Below, piece by piece: positions 50,116 through 61,830 of a stretch of DNA of 64,000 nucleotides. The position numbers were made by a program, and so were the translations under genes. The first letter of the stretch is position 1. Each line of letters opens with the position of its first letter. The stretch comes from Homalodisca vitripennis (taxonomy: Eukaryota > Arthropoda > Insecta > Hemiptera > Cicadellidae), in assembly GCF_021130785.1 (NCBI RefSeq), contig NC_060212.1, positions 149,354,001-149,418,000 on the forward strand. The letters are read 5' to 3'. The notes under the pieces were generated by a model that was not told where the DNA came from, did no database searches, and saw only the letters and a program-made list of their open reading frames with translations.

Positions 50116-50555
50116 ATCAATCTTCAGTGATAATTGCAATGGTGAATGTAATTATAATTTTGTGATTTGTTTCCAAACTATAAATGTTATATCTTTCATT
50201 GCAGGCATTAGGTCTTCTCACGTATTCCTCTAATGTAAAACCTATAAAAACAGTTCATGAAGCAATGCTTCACGTTAGTTTGGGTATGACGTGTTATTTG
50301 TGGTATTAGCTCCTATTCAGTGATATTGCTTGGTCTCTCCAATCTGGACTTCATGCTATTCGTCACTAGGTTCGTGCTAGGTATAACTTAGTAATTATTA
50401 TAACTTTGGGTGGCAGTCAATTGCCAGATATATTTTAATGCATTATGTTAATTTGTACACATGAGGGAGAGGATACATGTCAATCGTCGAAAAGTAGTTT
50501 TATAGTTTTTCGTAACAGATAACGATGACAAAATGTCCGAAATCATACTATCCGA
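50116..50555. other. AT-rich DNA, nothing recognised
   Basis: No supported feature. Confidence 0.4.
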
Positions 50556-50560
50556 TCTAT

Positions 50561-50597
50561 TTTTTATAATAATTTGTTGCAATCATTATTATAAAAA
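50561..50597. repeat. AT-rich hairpin
   Basis: Perfect 13 bp arms: tttttataataat (50561-50573) and attattataaaaa (50585-50597), with an 11 base loop. Confidence 0.7.
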
Positions 50598-50839
50598 ACA
50601 TAACTACTAGGAAAACGAGTCTTCAACTTCTCTAGTTCCTCTTATATGCACGAAAATGATGACCGTTTACTAAGTATATGAATCCCAAATTGAAAGACGA
50701 AAAAGAGATATATTTCAAATACATAATATTCTACACATAAATTATTCCTACTGTGTAAATAACTTATATTTATTCCCATGCAATATTTCCAAGTAATTCC
50801 TTCAACCATTTTTACTAGAAATCTCTCTGTCAACGTATA

Positions 50840-50960
50840 AGGGTAACAGCTGCAGCACGACTGGCGAGAAGCATTATTGGCAACACATCTTATAAAGCGA
50901 GGCTGATCGCCATCAGTGCAAGCTGTGCTGTGAAATATATGTCTTAGCTTTCATTACGAC
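50840..50960 (+). promoter_or_regulatory. Possible core promoter (TATA + initiator)
   Basis: TATAAAG (50891-50897) lies upstream of the arthropod-type initiator TCAGTG (50913-50918) in a locally GC-rich patch. The distance from the first T of the TATA to the initiator A is 24 bp, shorter than the usual ~30. No good start codon follows closely. Weak evidence. Confidence 0.2.
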
Positions 50961-51069
50961 ACCATTTCGCTGTGTTTTTTCAAACTCAATCCAAATTAAA
51001 TTATGAGTTTAAAAATGTATTTAAAGTGTTTACTTCGGTTCAAACTGCTTTGTTTGTTTAATTTTATTA

Positions 51070-51665
51070 ATTGGCTGAGACCTAGCGAAGTCTAACACTC
51101 GATGTGCTGTATAATTGTAATTTTTTTCTGTCTGTCTATACGCATGGTATCTCGAAAACGATCTGACTTATAAACTTGAAAGTTCTCCTACAGCTTTATT
51201 TCTATACAAAGAACACTGAGTTCTATCTATTAGGATGGTGTAGGGCTCTTATTAAGATTTGGTTGAACGTTAGTGAAAGTTTTTAAGTTGGTCTTGGATA
51301 ACTAACATGGCAACGAGAAAACATAGAATAAAGAGATTTTTAACCAAACGGTGTACACTCTTATGGCAGTTGATTATAACGAAAGTCTTATCAGCCATTT
51401 CACCAAACATGAGACGTTGGTAAGACTTCCGTTATTAAGACTTCGGGTCATTAAATACTGCAATGCATCCAATTATTGGTCAAGTTAGAGTTCGATAATG
51501 ATTCATGCCCCCCCCCCCCCCATGGGGCTCGGATGACATCACTAAACCCTAAATTCATTTTCATTTTCATATTCATTTAGCTTTAAACTTGATTTATATT
51601 CCAATTCTTCACTAAATCCGGTTACGCGACTTGTGGTGTGCAAATTCCTACCTTGTAAATGTATT
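51070..51665 (+). repeat. Repeat family R3, long copy with internal foldback
   Basis: Starts attggctgagacctagcgaa (51072), then ctgtctgtctatacgcatgg (about 51130), 'ggataactaacatggcaacg' (about 51297), and ends gtggtgtgcaaattcctacc (about 51634). Inside are inverted arms ataacgaaagtctta (51376-51390) and taagacttccgttat (51421-51435) and a C14 run (51508-51521), so something small inserted into this copy. Confidence 0.65.
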
Positions 51666-53510
51666 GCTAAGCACTAGACTTTAGTTATTATTTCATGTCT
51701 ATTTATAATTAGCGAGCAATGACAAATCTAGGAATTTTACAATAGCAGGTCAAACAACAGAAACGGATGCATTGGAGTAGATTCCTTAGGAAGAAATTTT
51801 ACTAAATGGTTGAATAACACGGTTTATCTCATCCTGGTTGGCATTTTAATTCCACACAAACAAAGGCGAAGCAATCTCAGAATACTCGAGGAGAAAACAG
51901 CATTCCCCAGACATCTCACAGCCGCCGGAATGTGGTAGCGAAAATAAGCACTAGGAATTTATATGCATCATCTGTAAACTTTTGATACTGGATTAGGCAC
52001 TTATAATATGCAATAAAGAACATAATACAAATGTTTATGCATCTTAATATATTTAAAATACTAAATAACAGAATAGTAAAATTCCGTGTTAATAATATTG
52101 TTTATCTCAAATGTTTTTGTTTTTAACACAAAGTAGTATATATATGGAAGTTGTTAAACAGTGTACAAGATTTTCATACTTTATGCTAACATTAAAATTA
52201 TTGTGTCGACGGTCATCTTGAATTTAACTCAATTTTAATAAAAGCGTGTTATAAAACTACCTTATAAGAACAATGTTATGCTTCAAACACATGAGAGTCT
52301 TATTTTCAGTCGTATAATTAGGGGAGATTTGTAATTTTAAGGAAATAATTAATTGTTAAAATAATAATATATATAGTAATAATTAATGTATATAATAAAT
52401 ATTCCTAGTGCTTTTTACTTTTTCTTTTAACCCTTAATTGTTAACTACATAAAGTACATAGGGTGCATACTACTGTGTCAATATAGCTATGCTGGGATTT
52501 TCGAATATTCAAATGATTAATTACTTAACAGTTGTATCGTTTTTAATAATCAAGAAAAATGTTGAAACACTAATGTTCTTTTTTAATTAATTAAAAGCCA
52601 TTCGATGCGCATTCCATATACTTTTAAAATTAGAAAATGTTTCATAATAATTTGATAAAGTTGTTTGAAGTTGAACGCACTGATCAATATGGCCGCAGTA
52701 TAGGTGAACCATATTTATCTTTCTATTTCTTGTTGTTTAGTGTCGTTTATTGCGCCATTTTACAGGTGCACTCAAAAAATATACAAATCAAAGTTTATTT
52801 GCGTACATTATAAATTTAAAAAACAAAAATAACATTATGGCGACTAAACTATGCTTAAAATGGTTTCACTAACACGACTGCTTAGTATTAAATATTCATA
52901 GCGAAATAACTGCAAATTGATATTTATCACTTGGATATTAACATTAAGAAATCATTAAAATATTGCGTTAGTTACTCTACTTGAATTGCTCTTCTTTGTT
53001 TGTCTATACTATGACATAAAATCTAATGGTATCTCTATGAGTGTGTGAGTGGTTATTAAAATGAAACTACTGAACCAATTGTACTGAAACCTTACATGGA
53101 CATTCGAGAATCCCTGGTTAATATATAGGCCTACTCCTATTTCAGCATACAGCAAACAAATGTTACTAATTGTAAGAGCCTGTTAAATATAATCAAATGT
53201 TTGTGTACACATGTTTTTATTATATGACACAACCGTACGTTTAGTTAGTTTAACCACTATTTTAAATTTGGTCTTAAAAGCATAGAGTAAGCTTGATAAT
53301 AACACTCTTATTTAAACCTTTTCAGCAACCGCTGTTGTGCACAGATTAGGAAAATATCAAGATTAAAAAATTAGGTTTCAGTAGTAAATATATATTTTTA
53401 ACTGTACATTTTAGCAAATATTAAATATGCAGTGCTCCGTGTCAGATAACATTCAGGAGCAACCAGGTACTAGTAGGTGTGCGGAGAGGGTTTTGCAGGA
53501 CGAAAGGATA
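51666..53510. other. AT-rich DNA, no supported gene
   Basis: The stretch 53040-53150 ('ccaattgtactgaaacctta') looks like a fragment of a widespread insect repeat, but I cannot pair it in the window. Confidence 0.35.
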
Positions 53511-53515
53511 GGCTT

Positions 53516-54433
53516 AGTACAGTACGCGCGCTGAAGGTTCGGCCCTGTCGTTGACCTACTAACCAAATAAAAACATTGACTCTCCAATGATTCGTCACGC
53601 ACGGCAATGTTTAATTCTCGCTCGACAATCAACTTATGGTTAGACCAACTTCCTGTACAAATAAAATTCTGAAACTTCGCAGATCTATTTTCCTGTTTAT
53701 GCCAATGCTAATGGGTGTATTAAGTTTCAATGTCTTATTACTTTTCTTCAATAAAATATATTTTATCATTAACTGTGCCAAAATTGTAATACAAAAAAGT
53801 TTGTATGTGAGGATTTTTTTTATTATTTGGTTAGGGAACTTTCACCTGCGGGAAAGTTTTTCTGAACGAACTGAAGTTAATTCAAGGCGAATCTCCTTAA
53901 TCAGTGTCTTTGAAAAATCACAAGCCGCGGCAGTTCTTTCTAAACATTTATTTATAGGGATTCGTTCATCATTAGATAGTTTCGACTCATTTGCCATGAA
54001 CTCACTAACCCTCCATATAATTTCTCGAACCTGGCTTCTCGTAGTTTTTCCTCGAGCCACTTTGGAAACGTATCGGGCCATTATACCGACTGAGATGATG
54101 AATAAAAACAAAACTACTAAAACTTGTAATATAACCTTAATAGCAAGGATAATGTTAAATAATTTGTAACGCCCTACAACTACCAAAATTCACTAACCTC
54201 ACTACTAACTAAACTAATGAATTGTGTATAACGCACTTAAACCACTTGTCCACTTCTAACAACAGTGAATACTCGACTGTGAGGGAGAACAGGGACAATA
54301 GATATTCAGACTGCAGCGGGCCAAACATTGGCGGATGTCTGCAGAACAGTTGTTATATCGGGCAATCCACCCGTCCCCCGCCATAGTCCGCTCGGTTGAC
54401 TCGGAGCCGAACCTTCAGCGCGCGTACTGTACT
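53516..54433. mobile_element. 918 bp DNA transposon with perfect 28 bp TIRs
   Basis: The ends 53516-53543 and 54406-54433 are perfect 28 bp inverted repeats beginning agtacagtacgcgcgctgaa. A CTT trinucleotide flanks both sides (53513-53515 and 54434-54436), consistent with a 3 bp target duplication. The inside carries a minus-strand remnant of a transposase-like frame but no catalytic domain, so the copy is non-autonomous. Perfect TIRs suggest fairly recent movement. The superfamily is not settled; a 3 bp duplication would suit PIF/Harbinger-like elements, but that is only one indication. Confidence 0.9.
53842..54081 (-). pseudogene. Transposase-like N-terminal segment (truncated)
   Basis: From an internal ATG (54081-54079, my chosen start, since the 35 residues before it are just a hydrophobic run) the frame encodes about 79 residues including ARGKTTRSQVREIIWRV, then IPINKCLERTAAACDFSKT. 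This pattern (a basic start, an alpha-helical stretch, and a 'K..ERTA.A...S...' helix-turn-helix-like segment) resembles the DNA-binding N-terminus found in many insect transposon-encoded proteins. The frame then ends at a stop near 53842. The sequence beyond has stops in all frames, so the catalytic part is deleted or frameshifted. The resemblance is from memory and was not searched. The 177-codon plus-strand frame (53636-54169) is its antisense shadow. Confidence 0.5.
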
Positions 54434-54830
54434 CTTATAAAAAAATAATATTTTAGTATTGCTTAACGGTAGCAATGTTCTTTTCTATGAATGAAGTTCA
54501 GGTCGCGTTCAAAGGATTTGGCGGTTAACGTGGGTGTTTTTACAATACAAATATATTTAAATGTATTAATAGTTATAGCCACAGCAGCCGATGTGTTAAA
54601 ATATGTTTATAATTCATTATATTATGTCATAATAATAATTTGCATTATTATCATTAAAGCTGGCTCGGAAACGGTCAAAGTCATTATCCACATGTTTGGG
54701 GTACTAATTCGTAAATTCACTAGCCACCCGACCATATATAGTGGCTTAAATTTAAACGCTTCAACTGTAATTCAGATATCAAAGCACACCACAGCACAGT
54801 CCCTCGTCTTATGCGCTTGAGAAATGGATC
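54434..54830. other. No supported gene; AT-rich
   Basis: A 109-codon plus frame (54491-54820) starts at an ATG and is hydrophobic because of AT-rich codons. No domain is recognisable. Confidence 0.3.
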
Positions 54831-55345
54831 TCAACTGGAGTTCTTTGGAATGACCCACCAGACTTTCAGGAGGCAAGCCCTCTCGCTTCCATCTGAGTCT
54901 AATCAATTTACTTTCTAAGTCGTTATATTATATTATTGTTTATAGTGTTGTATACCTTATCTTGTATATTTTTTTATTATTATTAGACTCGATTACCTTA
55001 TATAGTCTATTAATGTTATTTATTACCACGAGTTTACTGGTTGCTTTATGTTAATGTGCGTTAGCGTTGTTTCATTGTTACGGTTATGTTTGCTATTATT
55101 GTTAATACTGTTATTGTAATATAAATGATTTTCCTAGTGTTAACACTATTTATTGAACCACTGTTTCAGTACTAAGTTTGCTTATTGATTTGGCTTATAG
55201 CTACACATGTTGGTTGGCGTGCTTGCAACATGTTATTGTATTGTTCCTTATCTATACTTTTGTATTTTTTCTATAATATATATTGTTATCTTAATATCCT
55301 TATATGTAAAATGGTATATTGCCGTTAATAAATAAATAAATAAAT
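54830..55345 (+). mobile_element. Possible non-LTR retrotransposon 3' end
   Basis: A GC-richer start (ttctttggaatgacccacca, 54841) is followed by a long AT-rich tail ending in ccgttaataaataaataaat (about 55322). A coding end followed by a short-repeat tail suits a LINE 3' terminus. A gene 3'UTR is the alternative. Confidence 0.3.
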
Positions 55346-55620
55346 GATTAAATAAATGATCAAAGACAGAGTGACTATAAGTCTATCTATTACGATACAT
55401 ATAAAGACTCATATCATTTGACAAAATTAAGCTTTCCAGACCTGAGTATATAATTGTTTTGATCAAGCAAACAAAAGTCAAAACTTAGCAACAAGTAAAC
55501 TCAACATTGGTGTCGGAAATACAATTCCCTCGAACCAGAAGTGCGTATACACATGCAAAGCCTAATAATTGCGAGCGAACTACGAGTAAATGCTAGTACA
55601 TAATAAAGGAAACTAATTGT
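55346..55620. other. AT-rich DNA, nothing recognised
   Basis: No supported feature. Confidence 0.4.
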
Positions 55621-55624
55621 TACA

Positions 55625-56205
55625 TATTATGACGTGCTTGCAAGCACGTCTAAACATGAATAAATTAAAGACGTTTACCACTCTACGGATATATTGACTT
55701 TACCAAGCTCCTCTTGTTGTGGCCTCTCAGCTACTCGATCCCCAGCAGTGAAGTGGCCATTGTGCTCCCTTAGTCAAGAAGCACGCACGTAATTTTGTGA
55801 CGTTTATCCTCATTATAACAAAAACTGCAACGTCAGGTTTTATTTACAAAGTATTTTAAATGTTTACAGATTTACTGATGGGAAATTTTAAAATAGTAAA
55901 GTAAATAATCCACTGTTTTATAGTATTACTAGGCACCTCTTGTTTGGACAAGTATCAATTGAAATCCGAGTTTACACTTAATTTTGGTCCCATGTGCCCT
56001 TTTTTATATTTGAGGATCTATATATACATGATTTATATAATCATGTACTGCTTAGCTGATTCAAACTTAAACTGGTAACACGTTTAGCTATAAAACGTCC
56101 TTCTCATAAGACTTTTCGTAACCAAATTTTTCAGTAGGCATTATTGGTTTCAAAATACATATGCCTGTCCAAAAATAATTTTATTTACTTTTAACAAGTC
56201 CTGTA
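55625..56205 (-). repeat. Dispersed repeat family R1, right copy (inverted)
   Basis: Reverse-complement partner of 2520-3095, about 53 kb away. Near its left edge lies a perfect 20 bp palindrome, gacgtgcttgcaagcacgtc (55631-55650), which may mark an element end. No coding frame. Confidence 0.75.
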
Positions 56206-56404
56206 ATTTATTTTTGTTTTACACGAGCATGAAGATATATAAAAATTTCTAGTGGGAATTTACTTATTACCAAGTTGGCAATTATGCTTAGTCTATTAAA
56301 ACTAAAATTTGTCATAACGGACCCAACTTTCTCTAATTCCAATATCACACTATTATAATAACATAAGCGAAAGATTTTGAGTGAAAGTTTTAATGTTATA
56401 ATCG

Positions 56405-56406
<2 letters not shown>

Positions 56407-56454
<48 letters not shown>
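56407..56454. repeat. (TG)n microsatellite, ~24 repeats
   Basis: Uninterrupted TG repeat. Confidence 0.97.
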
Positions 56455-56456
<2 letters not shown>

Positions 56457-56459
56457 TTT

Positions 56460-56640
56460 AGAGCCTGTTTTTTGCCTTTATTGATGCCTCTATAGATTTC
56501 GTTGTACGCTTATCTGTCTATCTGTGTGATAAATGTCAATAAAAACATCCTAGAGACTTAAAACTTGTTACAAAACTTCTCTTAATTCTAAGAAGATCGC
56601 TATTGATTTTCGGGTCAAAGACCCTGCTGGTCCACCAGTC
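56460..56640 (+). repeat. Likely interspersed repeat fragment
   Basis: tatagatttcgttgtacgct followed by tatctgtctatctgtgtga has the degenerate 'ctgtctgtc' texture of insect interspersed repeats. No second copy is clear in this window. Confidence 0.3.
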
Positions 56641-56684
56641 TGCTGTAAGCCTCAATGTCTAGTTTAAATTGGCCGAGGTGGAGC

Positions 56685-56930
56685 TCAACAATATGATCCA
56701 AATGGAAATTTCCAGACCGTCCTCGAGAAGATGTTCTTCTCCCCCTTCTCGTGGTCTCCAAGAAAGGCTCTTAATGGAGACCATGTGAAGACTGCAAAGA
56801 TCTTAACTCCATAATCATTCCCGACCGCTACCTGAATTCCAACGTTCCAGAATTTCTGACACTTATTAAATGGTGTAATCATTTTCTCTACAATATCTTG
56901 TACGTGCTTACTATATAATTCTTTTGTCTC
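56685..56930 (-). pseudogene. Unrecognised coding relic
   Basis: In minus orientation the frame encodes a protein-like stretch with HVQDIVEKMITPFNKCQKFW and then VGIQVAVGNDYGVKIFAVF. It can be followed upstream to about 56930. Another frame (KLRSDGCLRYIIGRQKNY, about 56965-56915) appears to continue it across a frameshift. The composition is coding-like and unlike the flanks. I do not recognise the family. A decayed gene, retrocopy or mobile-element protein are all possible. Confidence 0.3.
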
Positions 56931-57239
56931 CCGATGATATACCTAAGACAGCCATCACTTCGCAGTTTAGCCTCTTTCAATTGCCTTCTTCAATGCAGCA
57001 CAGACCTTGCAGCGATTCATAGATGGTGTTTAGAGGGGCCTAGATTTCTACTACGCTTAAATCGTCGTCAATCTTGTGGCATCGAAGTTTAAAGAAGAGC
57101 ATCTCACTCTTTTGCGGTTACTGTTTTAATAACTCTCCTCCTTTGGTTTTTGGTCTATTGTCAATTCGAACAAAAACACATACAATCTGGGTGCTGAGTG
57201 CATCAATTCCGTAGAGGGCTCCAAACCCTTACCTGAAAA
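56931..57239. other. GC-richer DNA beside the coding relic
   Basis: Composition suggests further decayed coding sequence on the minus strand, but stops break every frame. Confidence 0.25.
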
Positions 57240-57490
57240 GGAGTCTAGTATCAATGAGTACAGTGAGAGTCAATTTCCACTGCTAAAATTTCCATTAGAA
57301 AAATGTGTGCTCCTCACGTTTAGAGTCTAGTATCACTGCGTACCAAAACTACTGAAATTCTCCGTTGAAAACGTTCAAGGCCTTTGTACGTCTGAGTCAA
57401 TTGCCACTGTTAAAACTTCCACTAAACCTTATGCTCTTCACATTTAGAGTCTAGTATCACTGCGTACTAAAAACTGAAATTGTCCGTCAG
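57240..57490 (+). repeat. Short imperfect direct repeats
   Basis: gagtctagtatcaatgagta (57241), gagtctagtatcactgcgta (57323) and again at 57447 are followed by related text (aaaactactgaaattctccg / aaaaactgaaattgtccg). Spacings are 82 and 124, so it is a partial duplication. Confidence 0.7.
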
Positions 57491-58470
57491 AAAGTTTTCT
57501 CTACAGTTCTTTACTTTAAAATCGTACATTCATGAATTATCTTAGTTTAGTTTGTAACACAAGACGGAAGGATGGTTGGCGTAGATTAGATGTGACGTTT
57601 ATTTACAATATGACATTGTAAAGCAAGATAATGTATTTTTACGGATGTTTACAAACATGTAAACAACTTCGTGCTGTGGCTTGTGTGCTGTAATAACCTG
57701 TACTGTAATATTACCTATTACTCGATTATTAAATTTTACATCACACATTAAAATTATATAATAAAATAAACATTTAAGACTTCTAAACCACTATTAAAAG
57801 CATATCCCGCTGAAGCACTTACTGTAGAGATGACAGTGACATCAGTGGCATGGTATTTTCTTGTTTACAACGCAACTTTCTTTATGTCACACTCTAAACT
57901 GTATGTAGGCTAATATTGCTTATTACATTATAAGCTTTGATACAAGTTTAATGTGTGAAAATCTTATCCCGGGCAAAATTAAATTGGTTCGAATGATTAA
58001 CTTTATTTACAAGTAAATTACAATATTGGGAAGGCTTTTGGCTTTTCATCAACAAAATAATATTGGCATTGAAAATAACAGATAATGAATTTTTGTCACT
58101 TATTTTAATAGGTGTATCGAAATATTAAAAAAGTAATGTAAAAACTATAGTAATGGAAAACAGTAATGTTTTACAATAAGTATTGTAAAACAATCGATAT
58201 TCGAAAACCGGGTTGGTTAGATAAACTCACTCTACTCTAAAATGATACGACGTGTATAGATTGTAACATGCATACGAAATCAAAACCGTTATTTTAGTTC
58301 TGTTCAATCGCATAAAACATCACTAAGAAAATTTGCCTGAAAAGAATATTTTATCTGTGACTATACAATTAAATGGAAAAAATTAGAAACGAGTCAATTA
58401 CGTTTCCTTTAACGCTTAACGCTTTTTAAACATATTTTCATCCGTTATTAAAAATAGGATGGGTGACTGT
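57491..58470. other. AT-rich DNA
   Basis: No coding signal. If the exon at 58763-58955 is real, its 3'UTR would extend into the right end of this stretch. Confidence 0.4.
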
Positions 58471-58476
58471 TTTATT
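58471..58476 (-). promoter_or_regulatory. Possible polyadenylation signal for the minus-strand gene
   Basis: AATAAA on the minus strand, about 290 bp after the candidate stop codon. In AT-rich DNA this hexamer is common, so support is weak. Confidence 0.2.
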
Positions 58477-58762
58477 TTCAAATTTAAGATTTTGTATTAC
58501 CTATTTTTAATCATAAGCTTAGCAATAAAGCAGATTCAAAAATGAATATAGAAAAACAACCATCCCAGTCTTTTCTTTTTTTACTGTGGTTACTTTTATA
58601 TTGCTACAGCAAAAATGACACATCAAAGTTATTTCGCGATACCCTCTATATACGTATTTACAAAGTTACATAATAATAACATGAAGACACTGCAATGAAC
58701 ATTGCAAGAGTCTGCTGTCCAAGACTAGTGCAGCGCGACAAGCCGGAACAATTCGGATCAGA

Positions 58763-58955
58763 TCAGGGTCTGTATTGATCGCTGTATTTCTCCACAACTT
58801 TTTCCATCTCGGCTTGATTTCTGTTCCCAAACTCATTCCCGGCCAAGTTTTTATTGAAGCCCGCACTTGGCGCCTCCCGGCTCGGTGTAGACTGTATTGT
58901 CGAAGCTGAGCCGGGAAATGGTTCAAGTTTCCCCGTGGAGAGTGAAGTCAGCTGT
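58763..58955 (-). CDS. Candidate terminal coding exon of an unidentified gene
   Basis: On the minus strand a splice-acceptor-like string (gtgattttccag, AG at 58957-58956) is followed directly by a single base completing a split codon, then 63 codons open to TGA (58765-58763). The frame has a TGA just upstream of the acceptor, so the open region begins exactly at the splice site. The block is GC-rich compared with flanking DNA. The product has a Ser/Thr/Pro-rich first half (TIQSTPSREAPSAG) and an Asn/Gly then charged helical end, NQAEMEKVVEKYSDQYRP. No membrane segment or known domain is visible. It would be the C-terminal tail of a longer protein whose other exons lie at higher coordinates; I see none convincing up to 64000. 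A different 86-codon frame (58666-58926) overlaps but is broken by the splice logic. Gene identity is unknown. Confidence 0.55.
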
Positions 58956-58959
58956 CTGG

Positions 58960-60950
58960 AAAATCACTAATCCATCGAACTGACAAATGGAATTGCACTG
59001 TACAACACTGTTCGTGAATCAATTTCAATGCCGATTGGGAAAAAGAAAATAAAATATCGTTATTCTTTTCAATTTTTAATTTAAAGCAAGTATTTGTGAC
59101 AGTATTTTCTCATTATAACTAGTAGTGAGATAAGAAGATATAATATAACATATTGACTTTAGTTTTATGTTGCAAAGTTCTTTTAGTTTATATAGTTTAT
59201 TAAGGTCCCAACATTGAATTCGTGTTGTTGTGCGTATATCTGTCTTCCCGTCAGTGTTTGTGATTACTCTCAATAGAAACGTATTATACGCGTTAACATT
59301 GGCACATAGGTTCACCATATGCTTGCTGATATCATTTGCTAGTTCAGAAAAAATAATATTAAAATTAATTACAATATTTTTTACAGACCTCTGATTTGTC
59401 GAATCAACTTATATCATTTGTAGTAAACTCTTGGTCTCTTTCAAAATTAATAAACTAAATTCATATAAAAAAATTCCAAATATTATAATTGGGTAAGAGA
59501 CTACCACTTGCCCCGTAACATGGGGATCCTTAGTAAGTAATTTTCATAATTTCTAGTTTATTTTAGTCCCCTACGATAGGAAGTATGAAAATCTACATCA
59601 GAATCAAACATTGCTTTAATTTTCATAATGAGCAGTCCTTCCATCCAACGAATCTTTAACTGGCATAATTTAAGCGTTGGGTTTATTAATTTTGGCTTTA
59701 AAACTCTGATTTATCGTACAAAATATAAGTTTGCAATTTTAGTTACGAGAAATTTTATGTGGAATTACAAGTGACATTTGCCTCTTATTTTTCACTAATG
59801 GGTTTCCATGAATTCCTCGCACATTCTCCTGGATCTACATTCTTACCGAAATATATTTTATAGTAAAGTGCTTTGTTTGAAATTCAACGAAATATTACGT
59901 AGATTCAAATATCAAACAAGTCTTTAATTCTTATTTCCATTTAAATAACGGAAATTAATGGCTGCAAAACGAACATAACTGTAAATTATTTTATTTCTCT
60001 ACATTCTTCTCAAAGGTAACGCATAACAAATTGTACGCATACAGGGAACTCTTAGTAGTTTTATTGCGGATAATGCTCCATTATATACAAAACAGGATTA
60101 AAACTAAAAAACTTTAATACAGTATATTTTCTGTAAACATTTTGTCTCGATTTTTATTAATATTTCAAACTGTATTGTACGAGTAGAAAAACGCGAATAC
60201 AATTAGTTTTCATCCACCACTTTTAAGTCTGTTTTTTGTACAGAAGGTCATATTGATTATTTGCATTATTTATGCAATAGGTACTTACTTAACTCTGACT
60301 TTTAGTATTAAAAGACACTTCAAACTCATCAATTAATTCTTTTAAAACTTTACACTTTTACTTTCATAGTTTAAAAATCAATATTGAAAGAGGGAATTTT
60401 TGACTCTTTTTACAAAACCTGAAAGCCCATATCTCTGCATGTATGAGTGTGTGTTTTATTTAGTTGCTAAGACAGTTCAGCACAAATTTGGGATGAGTAT
60501 TGACACATTAAATAAGTCACAGTTGTAAAAACTAAAATAACATAACAATCCATTGTAAGTCTGAGAGTACACCTAATATGATAAAGTATAATCAGTACAA
60601 GGATAATAAATTGCATCACTCTATTAACTTTCATATGAATATATATGAAGTGATTTACTTTGTAGAATGATTGTAGGACAAACTAAGGAGTTTTTATGAA
60701 TAAAAGTTGTTAATCCCGCCTAGTAAATCAAAAGTAAATAAAATCTTTTCAATAGGAAAATCTAGTAGTAGCAACTCATTTCAAATGTATAAAAAAGAAA
60801 ATGGTACAAATTAGATGTCTTTAGCTGTTACTCTATCAAATTTGGTGACTAATTTTTAATTGTTTTTTAATTTTTATTTGTTCAAAAAACCGCAATTTAA
60901 GTTACATATAAGTTTATTGTAATGCAGATATAACATTCAGTCACTAGTTA
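58960..60950. other. AT-rich DNA (possible intron)
   Basis: No exon is convincing on either strand. The 80-codon minus frame (59076-59318) starts at an ATG but runs through repeat-like text (cgtatatctgtcttcccgtc). If the exon above is real, this is intronic. Confidence 0.35.
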
Positions 60951-61192
60951 TTTTGATATCTAATATATATACAACCGCATGTGTAACTGACTGACTGACT
61001 GACTCACTCACTCACGTATACTAATTCTAACCTACTTCCAGATGAGTTAGAGACTTGAAATTTGGTACACAGATAGCTTTCCAAGTGTAACCACCAGGAA
61101 AATCCCGAAAAGTGAGAATTTTTCATTTTCAACCCCTCAAAAAAATTCCCAAAAAATCGCGCATTCTTCACCCCTGCAGGCATTTTTTGTAA

Positions 61193-61830
61193 GCCCGATA
61201 GCGGGCGAACCGTTGGAGCTAGCTCGGATCTGACGGAAAATTCATGGTCAGGAATGAAGTGAACTACAAAAAAGGTCTAATGACTTTTTTACTCTATCTT
61301 CCATGGTTAAGCGACAAAACGCTCGAACATTTGAAATTCCAGAGATTTTTTCGATAAAAATAATGTTTCAAGCCCGATAGCGGCCGAACCGTTGGTCGTA
61401 GCTCAAATCTGATTGACCCATCAAATTAGCAAGTTGCGCGATCTACAGAAAAGGTCCAGTAATCTTTTGCCCTATCTCGATTGGTTTGGCCGAAAAACGT
61501 GATTATGTACAATTTTGTTGTAACTTTTACGCGAAACTTTTGTTTTTGGGGTCGATAGCGGCGAAACCATTGGTCGGAGGTCAAAATAAGACTAACGTTT
61601 TATTTAGGAAATAAGATGACCTACAAAAAAGGTCCAGTGACTTTTTACTATATTTCCCTTAGTTTGACCGCAAAACGCGATTAAGTGAAAATATTGGACA
61701 TTTTCGCCTAAAAATTTACATTCCGGGCTTGATAGCGGCTAAACGGTTGGTCGTAACTCAAAACAAATTTTAAACGGGATTTAGGAAAATCACGTGATCT
61801 ACAGAAAAGGTTCAGTGACTTCGGGAGTTG
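61193..61830 (+). repeat. Tandem array, ~178 bp unit, 4 diverged copies
   Basis: agcccgatagcgggcgaacc (61193), agcccgatagcggccgaacc (61372), gtcgatagcggcgaaaccat (about 61550) and cttgatagcggctaaacggt (about 61728) give spacings of about 178-179. Each is followed by 'gatctacagaaaaggtccag'-like text. A fifth diverged unit lies at 62395-62530. Confidence 0.9.

Noticed and set aside
53636..54169. 177-codon plus-strand frame
   Set aside because: It is the antisense shadow of the transposase-like segment and neighbouring AT-rich DNA inside the 918 bp transposon.
54491..54820. 109-codon hydrophobic protein
   Set aside because: Hydrophobicity follows from AT-rich codons, and there is no domain. 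It lies just outside the transposon with no support.
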